A DNA stretch of 60,917 nucleotides from an uncultured Burkholderiaceae bacterium (GCA_937871985.1 CALMPB010000439.1:1-60917); one strand, 5' to 3'; shown: positions 36,414 to 48,733, counted from the first letter of the stretch. Notes: generated from the sequence alone by a model not told the origin. Made by a program: numbers and translations.

Positions 36414-38716
36414 TCGAGCAGTTAAACCCGGAACAGCAAGCCGCCGTCACACTTCCTCCCCAGCACGCCTTGGTGCTTGCCGGGGCGGGCAGTGGCAAAA
36501 CCCGGGTACTGACCACCCGCATGGCCTGGCTCATCCAGACGAGCCAGGCCAGCCCCTTCAGCCTGCTGGCCGTTACGTTCACCAATAAATCGGCGCGCGA
36601 AATGCTGACGCGCCTGTCGGCCTTGCTGCCCATCAATACGCGCGGCATGTGGGTGGGCACTTTCCACGGCCTGTGCAACCGCATGCTGCGCGCGCACCAT
36701 CGTGATGCCGGCCTGCTGCAAACCTTTCAGATCCTCGACTCGGCCGATCAATTGGCCGCCATTAAAAGGCTGATCAAGGGCGCGGGCATCGACGACGAAA
36801 AATACCCGCCGCGCGACGTGCAGCGTTTCATCAACGGCGCCAAGGAAGAGGGTCAACGCCCCGGCGACGTGGAAGCCTGGGATGCGCACAGGCGCCGCCT
36901 GGTCGAAATCTACCAGATGTACCAGGATCAATGCGAGCGCGAAGGTGTCGTCGATTTCGCCGAGCTGCTGCTGCGGGCCTACGAGCTGTTGCAGCGCAAT
37001 GCGCCCGTGCGCGAGCATTACCAGCGGCGCTTCCGGCATATTCTGGTCGATGAGTTCCAGGACACCAATACTTTGCAGTACCGCTGGCTCAAGCTGCTTG
37101 CCGGCGGCGGAGCCTGCATGTTCGCCGTGGGCGACGACGATCAGTCCATCTACGCGTTTCGCGGTGCCAATGTGGGCAATATGGCCGAGTTCGAGCGCGA
37201 CTACGCGCACGGCACCGTCATCCGGCTGGAGCAGAACTACCGTTCGTACGGCCATATCCTGGATTCGGCGAATGCGCTCATTGCCCACAACAGCGCCCGC
37301 CTGGGCAAGAATCTATGGACCGAGCAGGGCGAGGGCGAGCCTGTGCGCGTCACCGAACAGCCCTCCGATCTGCTCGAGGCGCAATGGATCGTCGACGAGG
37401 TCAAGGCTCTTGTCGGCGAAGGCAGCCTGCGCAGCGAGATTGCGGTGCTGTACCGCAGCAACGCCCAGTCGCGGGTCATCGAGCACTCGCTGTTTTCGTC
37501 CCGTGTTCCCTACAAGGTTTACGGCGGGCTGCGCTTTTTCGAGCGCCAGGAAATCAAGCATGCGCTGGCGTATTTGCGGCTCATCGACAATGTGCAGGAC
37601 GACACCTCGTGGCTGCGAGTCGTCAATTTTCCGGCGCGCGGCATTGGCGCGCGCACGCTGGAGCAGTTGTCAGACCTGGCGCGCCAGGGCGATACCAGCC
37701 TGTACAAGGCCGTGCCATTGGTTTCGGGCAAGGGCGGCGGCAATCTGCTCAAGTTCGCCGAGCTGATCCAGCAAATGGCGCACGAGGCCCAGGTCTTGTC
37801 CTTGCCGGAACTCGTCGAGCACGTCATTCATCACAGCGGCCTGCGCACCTATTACCAGGGTGAGAAAGAAGGCGCCGACCGGCTTGAAAACCTCCAGGAA
37901 CTGGTCAATGCCGCCGCGGTGTTCGAGGCGGAGGAAAACTTCGAGAGCTTGCCGGCCGGGCGCATCGTGATGTCCGACGCCGCGCGGCAACCCGGCGAGG
38001 CGCTTGCGGATGCGGTTTCCGCCGAGGTGTTCGATTCGCTGCCGCAGATGTCGCCGCTGGGCGCCTTTCTTTCCCATGCCTCGCTGGAGGCCGGCGACAA
38101 CCAGGCCCAGGCCGGGCAGGATGCGGTGCAATTGATGACCGTGCATGCGGCCAAGGGGCTGGAATTCGATACGGTGTTCATCACCGGCGTCGAGGAAGGC
38201 CTGTTTCCGCACGAGAACAGCCTGATCGAAGCGGCGGGGCTCGAAGAAGAGCGGCGGCTGATGTATGTGGCGATTACCCGCGCGCGCAGCCGCCTGTATT
38301 TGACCCTGGCCCAAAGCAGGATGCTGCATGGGCAAACCCGCTATGCCATGCGTTCGCGCTTTCTGGATGAGATTCCCGAAGAGCATCTCAAGTGGCTGAC
38401 CCCCAAGGAAGGCAACCGTCTTGCTTCAAGTGGCGCCTGGCCGGCGGCGGGCGCCTACCGACGCGGCGATGCCTATGGACGTCCTTCCACGGGCGTTGCG
38501 GCGCCAAGGCAGGCGCGCAGCATGACCAGCGGGGTCTTGGTGGGCGACAAGCATTTCCGCATCGGGCAGGGCGTTCGGCATGCGAAGTTCGGTGAGGGCA
38601 CGATAATCGGCCTGAGCGGCGCGGGCACGGATGCCCAGGCGCAGATCCAGTTCCGCGAGGCGGGCACCAAAACCCTGGCTCTGGGCATCGCCAAGCTGGA
38701 CATCACCGTCGGTTGA
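36410..38716 (+). CDS. uvrD: DNA helicase II (UvrD/PcrA type)
   Basis: Superfamily 1A 3'-5' helicase for nucleotide excision and mismatch repair. The 768-residue protein has Q-motif LNPEQQAAV, Walker A AGAGSGKT at 24-31, DEFQDTN (Walker B), VGDDDQSIYAFRGA, QNYRS, VHAAKGLEFD and VAITRAR. The C-terminal about 60 residues form the Tudor-like domain (GVRHAKFGEGTI), which supports UvrD over Rep. The ATG at 36410 overlaps the desaturase stop. The open frame extends 24 codons upstream without homology. No SOS box of the CTGT-N8-ACAG type was seen nearby. Confidence 0.95.
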   Translation: MIEQLNPEQQAAVTLPPQHALVLAGAGSGKTRVLTTRMAWLIQTSQASPFSLLAVTFTNKSAREMLTRLSALLPINTRGMWVGTFHGLCNRMLRAHHRDAGLLQTFQILDSADQLAAIKRLIKGAGIDDEKYPPRDVQRFINGAKEEGQRPGDVEAWDAHRRRLVEIYQMYQDQCEREGVVDFAELLLRAYELLQRNAPVREHYQRRFRHILVDEFQDTNTLQYRWLKLLAGGGACMFAVGDDDQSIYAFRGANVGNMAEFERDYAHGTVIRLEQNYRSYGHILDSANALIAHNSARLGKNLWTEQGEGEPVRVTEQPSDLLEAQWIVDEVKALVGEGSLRSEIAVLYRSNAQSRVIEHSLFSSRVPYKVYGGLRFFERQEIKHALAYLRLIDNVQDDTSWLRVVNFPARGIGARTLEQLSDLARQGDTSLYKAVPLVSGKGGGNLLKFAELIQQMAHEAQVLSLPELVEHVIHHSGLRTYYQGEKEGADRLENLQELVNAAAVFEAEENFESLPAGRIVMSDAARQPGEALADAVSAEVFDSLPQMSPLGAFLSHASLEAGDNQAQAGQDAVQLMTVHAAKGLEFDTVFITGVEEGLFPHENSLIEAAGLEEERRLMYVAITRARSRLYLTLAQSRMLHGQTRYAMRSRFLDEIPEEHLKWLTPKEGNRLASSGAWPAAGAYRRGDAYGRPSTGVAAPRQARSMTSGVLVGDKHFRIGQGVRHAKFGEGTIIGLSGAGTDAQAQIQFREAGTKTLALGIAKLDITVG

Positions 38717-38718
38717 TC

Positions 38719-38753
38719 CAGGGCCTGATCCGAACTAGGATCACTCGGCCCTG
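38719..38753. terminator. Nested inverted repeat between convergent uvrD and yheS
   Basis: CAGGGCC...GGCCCTG encloses GATCC...GGATC in the 25-base gap of two convergent genes and runs into the yheS stop. It lacks a T-run. It could act as a bidirectional barrier to transcription, which is inferred. Confidence 0.3.
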
Positions 38754-40675
38754 ACCAGCTCTTCCAGTCGTTCCTGAAGCTCCAGCCATTGTTCTTCAAG
38801 CTGGCCCGCCTGTTTGCTCAGGTCGCCGTGTTCGGCCAGCGCCAGCAGCCGCTCCTGGCGGCGCTCGTCGGCATAGAAGCCGGGGTCGGCGATCAGCGCA
38901 TCCAGTTCCTTCAAGCGCGCCTGGGCCTTGTCCATGTCGGACTCGACCTTCTTCAGCCTGCTTTCCAGCGGCTTGCGCAGGCCCGCCAGGCGCTGGCGCT
39001 CCTCGGCTTCCAGGCGGCGCTGGGTCTTGCGATCCACGGAGCCTTCCACGCCGTCGGAGGCGGCTTCGTTGCGAGCCTGGGCCCTGGTGCTGGCGCCACG
39101 GGCCGCCAGCCAGTCGCGATAGTCTTCCAGGTCTCCGTCGAATTCCATGACCCGCCCATCGGCCACGATCCAGAAATCATCCACCGTCGTGCGCAATAGA
39201 TGCCGGTCGTGCGACACCAGCAGGACGCTGCCGGGGAACTCGGCCAGTGCGGTGGCCAGAGCCTCGCGGGTGTCCACGTCCAGGTGGTTGCTGGGTTCGT
39301 CCAGCAGCAGTAGATTGGGTTTTTGCCAGACGATCAACGACAGGGCCAGGCGGGCCTTTTCGCCTCCCGACATCGGGTCGACCGGGCCATTGACCGTGTC
39401 GCCGCTGAAGCCGAATCCACCCAGGTAGTTGCGCAGTTCCTGTTCGCGGGTCTGGGGGGCCAGACGAGCCAGGTGCTGCAGCGGCGTCGATTCGGGATCC
39501 AGCATGTCCAGTTGCTGCTGGGCGAAGTAGCCGATTTCCAGGCCTTTGGAGGCCCGGCGCTCTCCGTTCAGCGGCGCCAGTTCGTTCGCCAGAGTCTTGA
39601 TCAGCGTGCTTTTCCCCGCGCCATTGACACCCAGCACGCCAATGCGCGCGCCGCCCCGGATCATGAGCGTGATGTCCTTGAGAATCGGGCGGGTCGCGCC
39701 GTCGGCCAGCGTGTATCCCGTGCTTACCGTATCCAGCACGAGCAGGGGGTCGGGCATGCTTTGCGGTTCGGGAATGCGGATGTCGATGCCGGCTTCGGCT
39801 TGCAAGGGCGCCAGCGCTTCCATGCGGGCCAGGGCCTTGACCCGGCTTTGCGCCTGCTTGGCCTTGGTGGCTTTGGCCTTGAAACGGTCGATGAAGCTCT
39901 GCAGGCGGGCCGTTTCGCGGGTTTGCTTCTCCCAGGCCAGCCTGGTTTGGCGCAAGCGCTCGGCGCGCTGCATCAGGAAGTCCTGATGGCCGCCCCGGTA
40001 GCGTATCAGCTTGCCCTGGTCGAAATGCAGGATGACCCTGGCGACGGCGTCGAGAAACTCGGTGTCGTGCGAAATGAGCAGCACGGTTCCTTCGTAGGCG
40101 CCCAGCCAGCGCTCCAGCCAGAGCATGGCGTCCAGATCCAGGTGGTTGGTGGGTTCGTCCAGCAGCAAGAGCTCGGACGGAGCCATCAAGGCCCGCGCCA
40201 GCGCCAGGCGCATTTGCCAGCCGCCCGAGAAGCTGCTGACCGGATTCATCCATTGGTCGGGAGCGAAGCCCAGGCCGGCCAGCAATTGCTCAGCGCGCGA
40301 AGGCGCGCTCCAGGCATTGGCTTCCACCAAGGCTGCTTCGAGTTCCGCGATTCGATGCCCGTCGTGATCGGGGGTGGCGGCGCGTTGCGCCTGCAAAGCG
40401 CGCAGATGCGTGTCGCCGTCGATGACGAATTCACGCGCGGCCAGCGTGTTGTCGCCGATTTCCTGCTCTACGCTGGCAATGCGCCACGAGGCGGGGATGT
40501 CCAGCGTGCCGGCGTCAGCGTCCAGCCGGCCCTGCAACAGCGCAAAGAGCGTGGATTTGCCCGCGCCGTTCTTGCCCACTATCCCTACGCGTTCGCCCGG
40601 GTTGACGACGAAATCGGCTTCGTCGAGCAATACCTTGACGCCCCGGCGCAGCGTCAGACCTGTGGCGCGGATCAC
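38741..40675 (-). CDS. yheS: ABC-F family ATPase (YheS-like)
   Basis: Cytosolic twin-ABC ATPase without membrane domains, of the ribosome-associated ABC-F family. In 644 residues, ABC1 has Walker A GKNGAGKST (34-42) and signature SSFSGGW. ABC2 has GVNGAGKST and PMSGGEKARLAL. Both have LLLDEP(T/S)NHLD. A linker with many Lys/Arg residues and a C-terminal coiled coil (about 560-640) follow. The start is a GTG overlapping the prmB stop (GTGA), so it is the last gene of a dapD-dapE-prmB-yheS series. Uup is the main alternative assignment; length and linker favour YheS. Confidence 0.88.
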   Translation of the reverse strand: MIRATGLTLRRGVKVLLDEADFVVNPGERVGIVGKNGAGKSTLFALLQGRLDADAGTLDIPASWRIASVEQEIGDNTLAAREFVIDGDTHLRALQAQRAATPDHDGHRIAELEAALVEANAWSAPSRAEQLLAGLGFAPDQWMNPVSSFSGGWQMRLALARALMAPSELLLLDEPTNHLDLDAMLWLERWLGAYEGTVLLISHDTEFLDAVARVILHFDQGKLIRYRGGHQDFLMQRAERLRQTRLAWEKQTRETARLQSFIDRFKAKATKAKQAQSRVKALARMEALAPLQAEAGIDIRIPEPQSMPDPLLVLDTVSTGYTLADGATRPILKDITLMIRGGARIGVLGVNGAGKSTLIKTLANELAPLNGERRASKGLEIGYFAQQQLDMLDPESTPLQHLARLAPQTREQELRNYLGGFGFSGDTVNGPVDPMSGGEKARLALSLIVWQKPNLLLLDEPSNHLDVDTREALATALAEFPGSVLLVSHDRHLLRTTVDDFWIVADGRVMEFDGDLEDYRDWLAARGASTRAQARNEAASDGVEGSVDRKTQRRLEAEERQRLAGLRKPLESRLKKVESDMDKAQARLKELDALIADPGFYADERRQERLLALAEHGDLSKQAGQLEEQWLELQERLEELVRAE

Positions 40676-41568
40676 GATGCCAACTGCTCCCTCGTCAGCA
40701 GGAGGATCTGGTCGTCGCTGTTTTCCGTGCTGAGCCAGACCGGTTCAAGGTCGGGAAAGGCCGCAAGAAAGTTTTCGTATTCGTTGCCGATTTCCAATAC
40801 CAGGATGCCATCGGGCGCCATGAAATCGGGCGCGCTGCGTAAAATGCGCCGCACGATGTCCATGCCGTCCTCGCCGCCGGCCAGGGCCATGGTGGGTTCG
40901 TGCCGGTACTCGGCGGGCAGGGACTCCATGGAGTGGCTGTTGACGTAGGGCGGATTACAGACGATGAGATCGTATTCGCAGCGTGGCATCTGTTCGAACA
41001 GATCGCTGCGGTGCGTGGTGACGCGTCCGTCCAGTCCGAATTGTTCGATGTTCTCGTCGGCGACTTCCAGGGCGTTGTCCGACAGGTCGACGGCATCGAC
41101 CTGGGCATTGGGGTAGGCCAGGGCGGCCAGCACGGCCAGGCAACCCGAGCCCGTGCACAGGTCGAGGACAAGCTCGACGTTGTCCGGGTCGTTGATCCAT
41201 GGGGCCAGGTCGTCGGCCAGAAGTTCGGCGATGGGCGAGCGCGGCACGATGACCCGCGAGTCCACGGCGAAGCGGTGGCCTTGCAGCCAGGCTTCGCCGG
41301 TAAGGTAGGCGGCCGGAACGCGCTCGGTCAAACGCCTTTCCACCAGGGTGAGAAAGCGCTCGCGTTCGTCGGCCAGTACGCGCGCGTCCAGAAAGGGATC
41401 CAGGGTATCCAGGGGCAGGTGCAAGGTATGCAGCAGCAGGTAAACGGCCTCGTCCCAGGCGTTGTCGCTGCCGTGCCCGAACGCCAGCTTGGCGGCGTTG
41501 AACTGGCTGACGGCGTAGCGCAGCAGATCGCGCACGGTGAATAGTTCGTTGAAGGCAGCGGGGTTCAT
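40672..41568 (-). CDS. prmB: 50S ribosomal protein L3 N5-glutamine methyltransferase
   Basis: SAM-dependent methyltransferase of the HemK family that modifies a Gln of ribosomal protein L3. The 298 residues contain DLCTGSG at 136-142 (SAM loop) and the substrate-binding NPPY at 205-208. The extended NPPYVNSHSMESLPAEYRHEP stretch distinguishes PrmB from PrmC. It begins one base after the dapE stop and overlaps yheS, so it is embedded in the lysine-synthesis series. Confidence 0.94.
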   Translation of the reverse strand: MNPAAFNELFTVRDLLRYAVSQFNAAKLAFGHGSDNAWDEAVYLLLHTLHLPLDTLDPFLDARVLADERERFLTLVERRLTERVPAAYLTGEAWLQGHRFAVDSRVIVPRSPIAELLADDLAPWINDPDNVELVLDLCTGSGCLAVLAALAYPNAQVDAVDLSDNALEVADENIEQFGLDGRVTTHRSDLFEQMPRCEYDLIVCNPPYVNSHSMESLPAEYRHEPTMALAGGEDGMDIVRRILRSAPDFMAPDGILVLEIGNEYENFLAAFPDLEPVWLSTENSDDQILLLTREQLAS

Positions 41569-41569
41569 G

Positions 41570-43536
<1,967 letters not shown>

Positions 43537-43606
43537 GGCTGTTGTCAGTGTTCAGGATTGAAAAAAGGAAATGAATGGCGGTTGCGGCATTGTTCGCCGG
43601 CAAGTG

Positions 43607-44800
43607 TCAGTGCTGCGACAGGAAGTTTACGATGCGGTGCGCCGCTTCTATGCATTGCTCTTTGGGGGCCACCAGCGCGATGCGGATGCGGTTGGCGCCC
43701 GGATTGACGCCGTGGGCGGGCCGCGCCAGGAAGCTGCCCGGCAGCACGGTGACGGCGGCCTTCGAGTATAGGCCACGAGCGAAATCGGTGTCCGAGTACG
43801 GGGTGCCGGCCCACAGGTAAAAGCTGGCATCCGGCCAGCGCACGTCGAGAACCGGGCTGAGCAGCGGCACGACCGCTTCGAATTTCTCGCGGTATATCCG
43901 GCGATTTTCCACCACATGGGCCTCGTCGTTCCAGGCGGCGATGCTGGCCTGTGAAACCACCGGGCTGATGGCGCCGCCCTGGTAGGTGCGATACAGCAGG
44001 AATTGCTTGATCAGGCTGGCGTCGCCCGCCACGAAGCCCGAGCGCATGCCCGGCACGTTCGAGCGTTTCGACAGGCTGGAAAAGCACATCAGGTTGTCGT
44101 AGGTGGTTCGGCCAAGCAGCGCGGCCGCCTGCATGCCGCCCAGGGGCTTGTTGAATTCGTCGAAGTAGATTTCCGAATAGCATTCGTCCGAGGCGATGAC
44201 GAAACCGTACTGGTCGGACAGGGCGAACAGCGTTCGCCATTCATCCAGGGACATGACGTGGCCGGCCGGATTGCCCGGCGAGCAGACGAATACCAGGCGG
44301 GTCTTGTTCCAGACCTCGTCGGGCACCGCGGTCCAGTCGTAGCCGAAATTCAGTTCCGGCTGCGAATTGATGAACCAGGGCTGGGCGCCGGCAAGCAGCG
44401 CCGCGCCTTCGTAGATCTGGTAGAAGGGGTTGGGGCTGATCACCAGGGAGCCGGCGTTGGGGTCGATGACGGTCTGGGCGAAGGCGAACAACGCCTCGCG
44501 CGAGCCCAGTGCCGGGAGTATCTGGGTGTCGGGATCGGGCCGGGCGATGCCGTAGCGGCGTGCCAGCCAGTCGGCGATGGTATTGCGCAGGGGCGCGTCG
44601 CCGCGCGTGGGCGGGTAAACCGACAGGCCGGCCATGGCGTCCTGCATGGCGCGCACGATAAGGGGGGAAGTGGCGTGCTTGGGCTCGCCTATCGAAAGGT
44701 TGATGGGGGCCAGATTTGCCGGCGGCGTGTCGGCCTGCGACAGCAATTGCCTGAGTTTTTCGAAGGGATAGGGGTGTAGAGCGCCAAGTCTTGGATTCAT
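43607..44800 (-). CDS. dapC: Succinyldiaminopimelate transaminase
   Basis: PLP-dependent class I aminotransferase acting between DapD and DapE in lysine synthesis. In 397 residues, the PLP Lys lies in the FSSLSKRSNVPGMRSGF motif, with SPGNPAGHVM, the SDECYSEIYF Asp/Tyr region and an Arg-containing C-terminus (NRIRIAL). The first-gene position of dapC-dapD-dapE supports DapC over the similar ArgD and AlaT types. The upstream region contains the tRNA-Leu gene on the other strand. Confidence 0.94.
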   Translation of the reverse strand: MNPRLGALHPYPFEKLRQLLSQADTPPANLAPINLSIGEPKHATSPLIVRAMQDAMAGLSVYPPTRGDAPLRNTIADWLARRYGIARPDPDTQILPALGSREALFAFAQTVIDPNAGSLVISPNPFYQIYEGAALLAGAQPWFINSQPELNFGYDWTAVPDEVWNKTRLVFVCSPGNPAGHVMSLDEWRTLFALSDQYGFVIASDECYSEIYFDEFNKPLGGMQAAALLGRTTYDNLMCFSSLSKRSNVPGMRSGFVAGDASLIKQFLLYRTYQGGAISPVVSQASIAAWNDEAHVVENRRIYREKFEAVVPLLSPVLDVRWPDASFYLWAGTPYSDTDFARGLYSKAAVTVLPGSFLARPAHGVNPGANRIRIALVAPKEQCIEAAHRIVNFLSQH

Positions 44801-44857
44801 GCGGGCCAGCCTGAAAGTGAACCGATCATTTTAGCAAGCTTATGGCGCCAGGCTGTA

Positions 44858-44886
44858 TTGTGGAATAAAAAAAATATTGCTAAACT
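44858..44886 (+). promoter_or_regulatory. Putative promoter of the tRNA-Leu gene
   Basis: TTGTGG (44858-44863), a 17-bp A/T-rich spacer and TAAACT (44881-44886), ending 21 bases upstream of the mature tRNA. The AT-rich block stands out against the local GC content. Confidence 0.5.
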
Positions 44887-44907
44887 TACCGGCTTGCCTT
44901 AAAACAT

Positions 44908-44992
44908 GCGAACGTGGCGGAATTGGTAGACGCACCAGATTTAGGTTCTGGCGCCGAGAGGTGTGAGAGTTCGAGTCTCTCCGTTCGCACCA
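44908..44992 (+). tRNA. tRNA-Leu (anticodon UAG)
   Basis: An 85-nt class II tRNA with encoded CCA. The acceptor stem GCGAACG pairs with CGTTCGC, followed by ACCA. The anticodon stem CCAGA/TCTGG encloses the loop TTTAGGT, giving TAG. A long variable arm (GGCGCCGAGAGGTGTGA region) and the T-arm GAGAGTTCGAGTCTCTC are present. The anticodon reads CUN leucine codons. It lies upstream of tig, as in other betaproteobacteria. Confidence 0.97.
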
Positions 44993-45293
44993 TGCAAGGC
45001 GGTCTTGGTTCATCCTCATAACGAGGGGCCGGCGCCCACAACCGCGCCGCTTGGGCTCCTCCTGCCTCCATCTCATTTTCTGCCGATCAATCGCCTTCCT
45101 GCACCTTGGCGCAATGGCGGCGGCGTTCATGCGGCCATCCGTTCACAGGCCCGGAGCATTCGCGCAAAACCTGCCTGGCGCGCGTATGCGTACAATAAGG
45201 TCATCTTGCCGCGCTGGCTCGGTCTCCGGGCCCAGTTTCCGGTAAAATATTCTGTTCGTCTTTTTTATTACTCTTTTTTTATATAGGTCCCTA
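44993..45293. other. Intergenic region between tRNA-Leu and tig
   Basis: 301 bases with no credible gene. They include a Pro/Ser-biased GC-rich stretch and, close to tig, an AT-rich tail (GTAAAATATTCTG, then a T-rich run) where the tig promoter is expected. No clear terminator for the tRNA was found. Confidence 0.5.
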
Positions 45294-46604
45294 ATGCAGC
45301 CCGTGGTTGAAACTCTGTCCGGCCTGGAGCGCCGTGTTGATCTGGTCGTTTCGGTGGCCGACATCGAAAAGGAAGTCCAGTCGCAGCTCAAGCGCGTCGC
45401 ACGTACGGCAAAAATCCAAGGCTTTCGCCCAGGGAAAGCTCCGCTGGCGTTGATTGAACGCACGCAAGGCCCCGGCATCCGCTACGACGTGATCAATTCC
45501 GAAGTAGGCCGTGCGCTCGACCAGATCATCGAAGAAAACAAGTTGCGCATTGCCGGCGCTCCCAGCCTGGAGCCCAAGACCGAAGGCGTCGACGAGGGCG
45601 CAATGGCCTTCTCCGCCACGTTCGAGGTGTATCCCGACGTTCAGGTTCCCGATCTGTCCGCCCTGGAAGTCAAGCGGGTCGACACCGAAGTCGGCGATGC
45701 CGAAGTCCAGAAAACCATCGACATCCTGCGCAAGCAGCGCGCCACCTACGAAGCCCGCGAAGGCCGCGCGGCTCAGGATGACGACCGCGTCACGCTCGAT
45801 TTCGTCGGCACCATCGATGGCGTGGAATTCGACGGCGGCAAGGCCGAGGGCTTCGCTTTCGTCCTGGGCCAGGGCCGCATGCTCCCCGAGTTCGAAACCG
45901 CCGTGCGTGGCCTGAAGGCCGGCGAAAGCAAGACTTTCCCGCTTGAGTTTCCCGAGAACTACGGCGGCAAGGAAGTAGCCGGCAAGAAGGCCGAGTTCGC
46001 CATTACCGTCAAGGAAGTGTCCGAGCCCATCCTGCCCGAGGTCAACGAATCGTTCGCCAAAGAACTCGGCCAGGCCGAAGGCAACGTCGAAAAGCTGCTC
46101 GAGGACGTCCGTTCCAACATCGAACGCGAAGCCAAGGCCCGCGCCCTGGCCCGCACCAAGACCAGCGTCATGGACGCTCTGGCCGCCGCATGCACGTTCG
46201 ACGTGCCCAAGGCTCTGGTCGAAAGCGACACCCAAAACCGGGTTGCCGCCGCTCGCGAAGAACTCAAGCAGCGCGGCATGCCCAATGCCGACACCATGCC
46301 CATTCCGCCCGAAGCCTTCAGCGCCGAATCCGAGCGCCGCGTGCGCCTGGGCCTGCTGGTGTCCGAACTGGTCAACAACGCCGATCTCAAGGCCAAGCCT
46401 GAACAAGTGCGCGCACGCATCGAAGATCTGGCGCAAAATTACGAGCAACCCGCTCAGGTTGTGGCCTATTACCTTTCCGATCGTCAGCGTCGCTCCGAAA
46501 TCGAAGCCATCGTCCTGGAAGAAAACGTCGTCAATCACGTTTTGTCTAAGGCCAAGGTCAACGACGAGAAAGTGGCGTTTGAAGAACTTATGGGGACTGC
46601 ATAA
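45294..46604 (+). CDS. tig: Trigger factor
   Basis: Ribosome-bound chaperone with peptidyl-prolyl isomerase activity. The 436 residues have the ribosome-docking loop GFRPGKAP at 43-50, an FKBP-type PPIase domain (about 150-245: DRVTLDFVGTIDGVEFDGGKAEGFAFVLG) and a helical C-terminal chaperone domain. The start is an ATG. The TAA stop abuts the clpP ATG. The tig-clpP-clpX-lon order is a widely conserved protein-quality-control cluster. Confidence 0.97.
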   Translation: MQPVVETLSGLERRVDLVVSVADIEKEVQSQLKRVARTAKIQGFRPGKAPLALIERTQGPGIRYDVINSEVGRALDQIIEENKLRIAGAPSLEPKTEGVDEGAMAFSATFEVYPDVQVPDLSALEVKRVDTEVGDAEVQKTIDILRKQRATYEAREGRAAQDDDRVTLDFVGTIDGVEFDGGKAEGFAFVLGQGRMLPEFETAVRGLKAGESKTFPLEFPENYGGKEVAGKKAEFAITVKEVSEPILPEVNESFAKELGQAEGNVEKLLEDVRSNIEREAKARALARTKTSVMDALAAACTFDVPKALVESDTQNRVAAAREELKQRGMPNADTMPIPPEAFSAESERRVRLGLLVSELVNNADLKAKPEQVRARIEDLAQNYEQPAQVVAYYLSDRQRRSEIEAIVLEENVVNHVLSKAKVNDEKVAFEELMGTA

Positions 46605-47267
46605 ATGCAGCGATTCACGGATTTTTACGCTTCGATGTATGGCGGCGACTCGGTAACGCCCACCGGCCTGGGCTATGTGCCCATCGTGGTGGAGCAGTCG
46701 GGTCGCGGCGAACGTTCTTATGACATCTACTCGCGTCTGCTGCGCGAGCGGGTCATCTTCTTTGTCGGGCCGGTCAACGACCAGTCGGCCAATCTGGTCG
46801 TGGCGCAATTGCTGTTCCTCGAATCGGAAAATCCGGACAAAGACATTTCGCTGTACATCAACTCGCCGGGGGGCTCGGTCTATGCGGGCCTGGCCATCTA
46901 CGACACCATGCAGTTCGTCAAGCCCGACGTATCCACGTTGTGCACGGGCATAGCCGCCAGCATGGGCGCGTTCTTGTTGTCGGCGGGCGCCAAAGGCAAG
47001 CGCTACACGCTGCCCAACTCGCGCATCATGATCCATCAACCGTCCGGCGGCGCGCAGGGCCAGGCTTCCGACATCCAGATCCAGGCCCGCGAAATCCTCG
47101 ACTTGCGCGAGCGCCTGAACGGCATCCTGGCCAGCAATACCGGCCAGCCCATCGAGCGCATCGCCCTTGACACCGAGCGCGACAATTTCATGTCGGCGCA
47201 AGATGCGGTATCGTATGGTTTGGTAGACAAGGTTCTGGTTTCCCGCGCCGCTGAAACACCGGCGTAA
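46605..47267 (+). CDS. clpP: ATP-dependent Clp protease proteolytic subunit
   Basis: Tetradecameric serine protease that associates with ClpX and ClpA. The catalytic triad is Ser119 (GIAASMGA), His144 (MIHQPSGG) and Asp193 (DTERDN) in 220 residues, longer than E. coli ClpP (207) by an N-terminal extension that may be the propeptide. The ATG starts immediately after the tig stop, so translational coupling is likely. All residues needed for activity are present. Confidence 0.97.
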   Translation: MQRFTDFYASMYGGDSVTPTGLGYVPIVVEQSGRGERSYDIYSRLLRERVIFFVGPVNDQSANLVVAQLLFLESENPDKDISLYINSPGGSVYAGLAIYDTMQFVKPDVSTLCTGIAASMGAFLLSAGAKGKRYTLPNSRIMIHQPSGGAQGQASDIQIQAREILDLRERLNGILASNTGQPIERIALDTERDNFMSAQDAVSYGLVDKVLVSRAAETPA

Positions 47268-47371
47268 GACGCCAGCAGGTTGGCGCAGCGCGTGCCCTTC
47301 GCCCGCGCCTTTATTACTTGGCGGGCGGCTCTCACGAACCGTCCCGTTTTACGGAATCATCGAAGAGTTTT

Positions 47372-48685
47372 ATGCCTGAAAAAAAAGGATCAGCAGACGA
47401 AAAAGTGTTGCGCTGCTCGTTTTGCAATAAAAGCCAGCACGAAGTTCGTAAATTGATTGCTGGGCCCGACGTGTTCATCTGCGACGAATGTATTGATCTA
47501 TGCACCAATATCATTCTCGAGGAAACGCAAGAGGCGGCTCGCGATGCAATTCGCAACGAACTGCCCACGCCGCAGGAAATCAAGGCTTTTCTCGACGGCT
47601 ACGTCATCGGCCAGGACATCCCCAAGCGCAATCTGGCGGTGGCGGTTTACAACCACTACAAGCGGATCCGCTATGGCGAGGTCAAGGGCGACGAAGTCGA
47701 GCTCTCGAAAAGCAACATCCTGCTCATCGGGCCTACCGGCTCGGGCAAGACGCTGCTTGCCCAAACGCTGGCCCGCATGCTGGACGTCCCCTTCGTCATG
47801 GCCGACGCCACCACGCTGACCGAGGCCGGCTACGTTGGGGAAGATGTCGAGAACATCATCCAGAAGCTGCTGCAGAACTGCAACTACGACATCGAAAAAG
47901 CGCAGCGCGCCATCGTCTACATCGACGAAATCGATAAAATCTCGCGCAAGTCCGACAACCCCTCCATTACCCGCGACGTTTCGGGCGAGGGCGTCCAGCA
48001 GGCCTTGCTCAAGCTCATCGAAGGCACGGTGGCCTCGGTGCCTCCCCAGGGCGGGCGCAAGCATCCCAACCAGGACTTCGTGCAGGTCGACACCACCAAT
48101 ATCCTGTTCATCGTCGGCGGCGCCTTCGACGGGCTGGACAAGGTCATCCGCGACCGCACCGAAAAATCGGGCATCGGTTTCTCGGCCTCGGTCAATGCCA
48201 AGTCCGAACGGGGCGTGGGCGAGCTGTTCGCCGAAGTCGAGCCCGAAGACCTCATCAAGTTCGGCCTCATTCCCGAACTGGTCGGGCGCTTGCCGGTGGT
48301 TGCAACCCTCGAAGAGCTGCAGGAAGAGACCCTGGTTCGCATCCTTACCGAACCCAAGAACTCCCTGATCAAGCAGTTCCAGAAACTCTTCGAAATGGAA
48401 GACGTCGAGCTGGACGTGCGTCCGGCAGCGCTGTCCGCCATTGCGCAGCGCGCCCTGAAGCGGCGCACCGGCGCCCGCGGCCTGCGTTCCATCGTCGAGC
48501 AGGCCTTGCTTGGCACCATGTATGAACTTCCTTCCCTGAAGAATGTCAAACAAGTTGTTCTCGACGAAAACGCCGTCCTGGGCAAGGGTGTTCCACTGCT
48601 TATTTATGCCGACGACGAAGCGCAAGAATCGCCCTCTGGCAATAAAAAGGCCGACGTGCCCAAGCTGAAGGACGCCGCCGCCTAG
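47372..48685 (+). CDS. clpX: ATP-dependent Clp protease ATP-binding subunit ClpX
   Basis: AAA+ unfoldase partner of ClpP. From the ATG at 47372 it has 437 residues: an N-terminal C4 zinc-binding domain (CSFCNKSQ...CDECIDLC), Walker A GPTGSGKT (about 117-124), YIDEIDKI (Walker B), the [23 protein letters not shown] region near pore loop 2, and the ClpP-contact IGF (KSGIGFSA). An open extension upstream lacks homology. It lies 104 bases after clpP without a visible terminator between them. Confidence 0.97.
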   Translation: MPEKKGSADEKVLRCSFCNKSQHEVRKLIAGPDVFICDECIDLCTNIILEETQEAARDAIRNELPTPQEIKAFLDGYVIGQDIPKRNLAVAVYNHYKRIRYGEVKGDEVELSKSNILLIGPTGSGKTLLAQTLARMLDVPFVMADATTLTEAGYVGEDVENIIQKLLQNCNYDIEKAQRAIVYIDEIDKISRKSDNPSITRDVSGEGVQQALLKLIEGTVASVPPQGGRKHPNQDFVQVDTTNILFIVGGAFDGLDKVIRDRTEKSGIGFSASVNAKSERGVGELFAEVEPEDLIKFGLIPELVGRLPVVATLEELQEETLVRILTEPKNSLIKQFQKLFEMEDVELDVRPAALSAIAQRALKRRTGARGLRSIVEQALLGTMYELPSLKNVKQVVLDENAVLGKGVPLLIYADDEAQESPSGNKKADVPKLKDAAA

Positions 48686-48733
48686 AGGTTTTGCATAAAA
48701 CTTTCTGGATAAACGGGTTTATCGATGCGACAC

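Noticed and set aside
45291..47201. Open frame of 636 codons opposite tig and clpP
   Set aside because: Spans two well-supported genes on the other strand; no start site or homology supports it.
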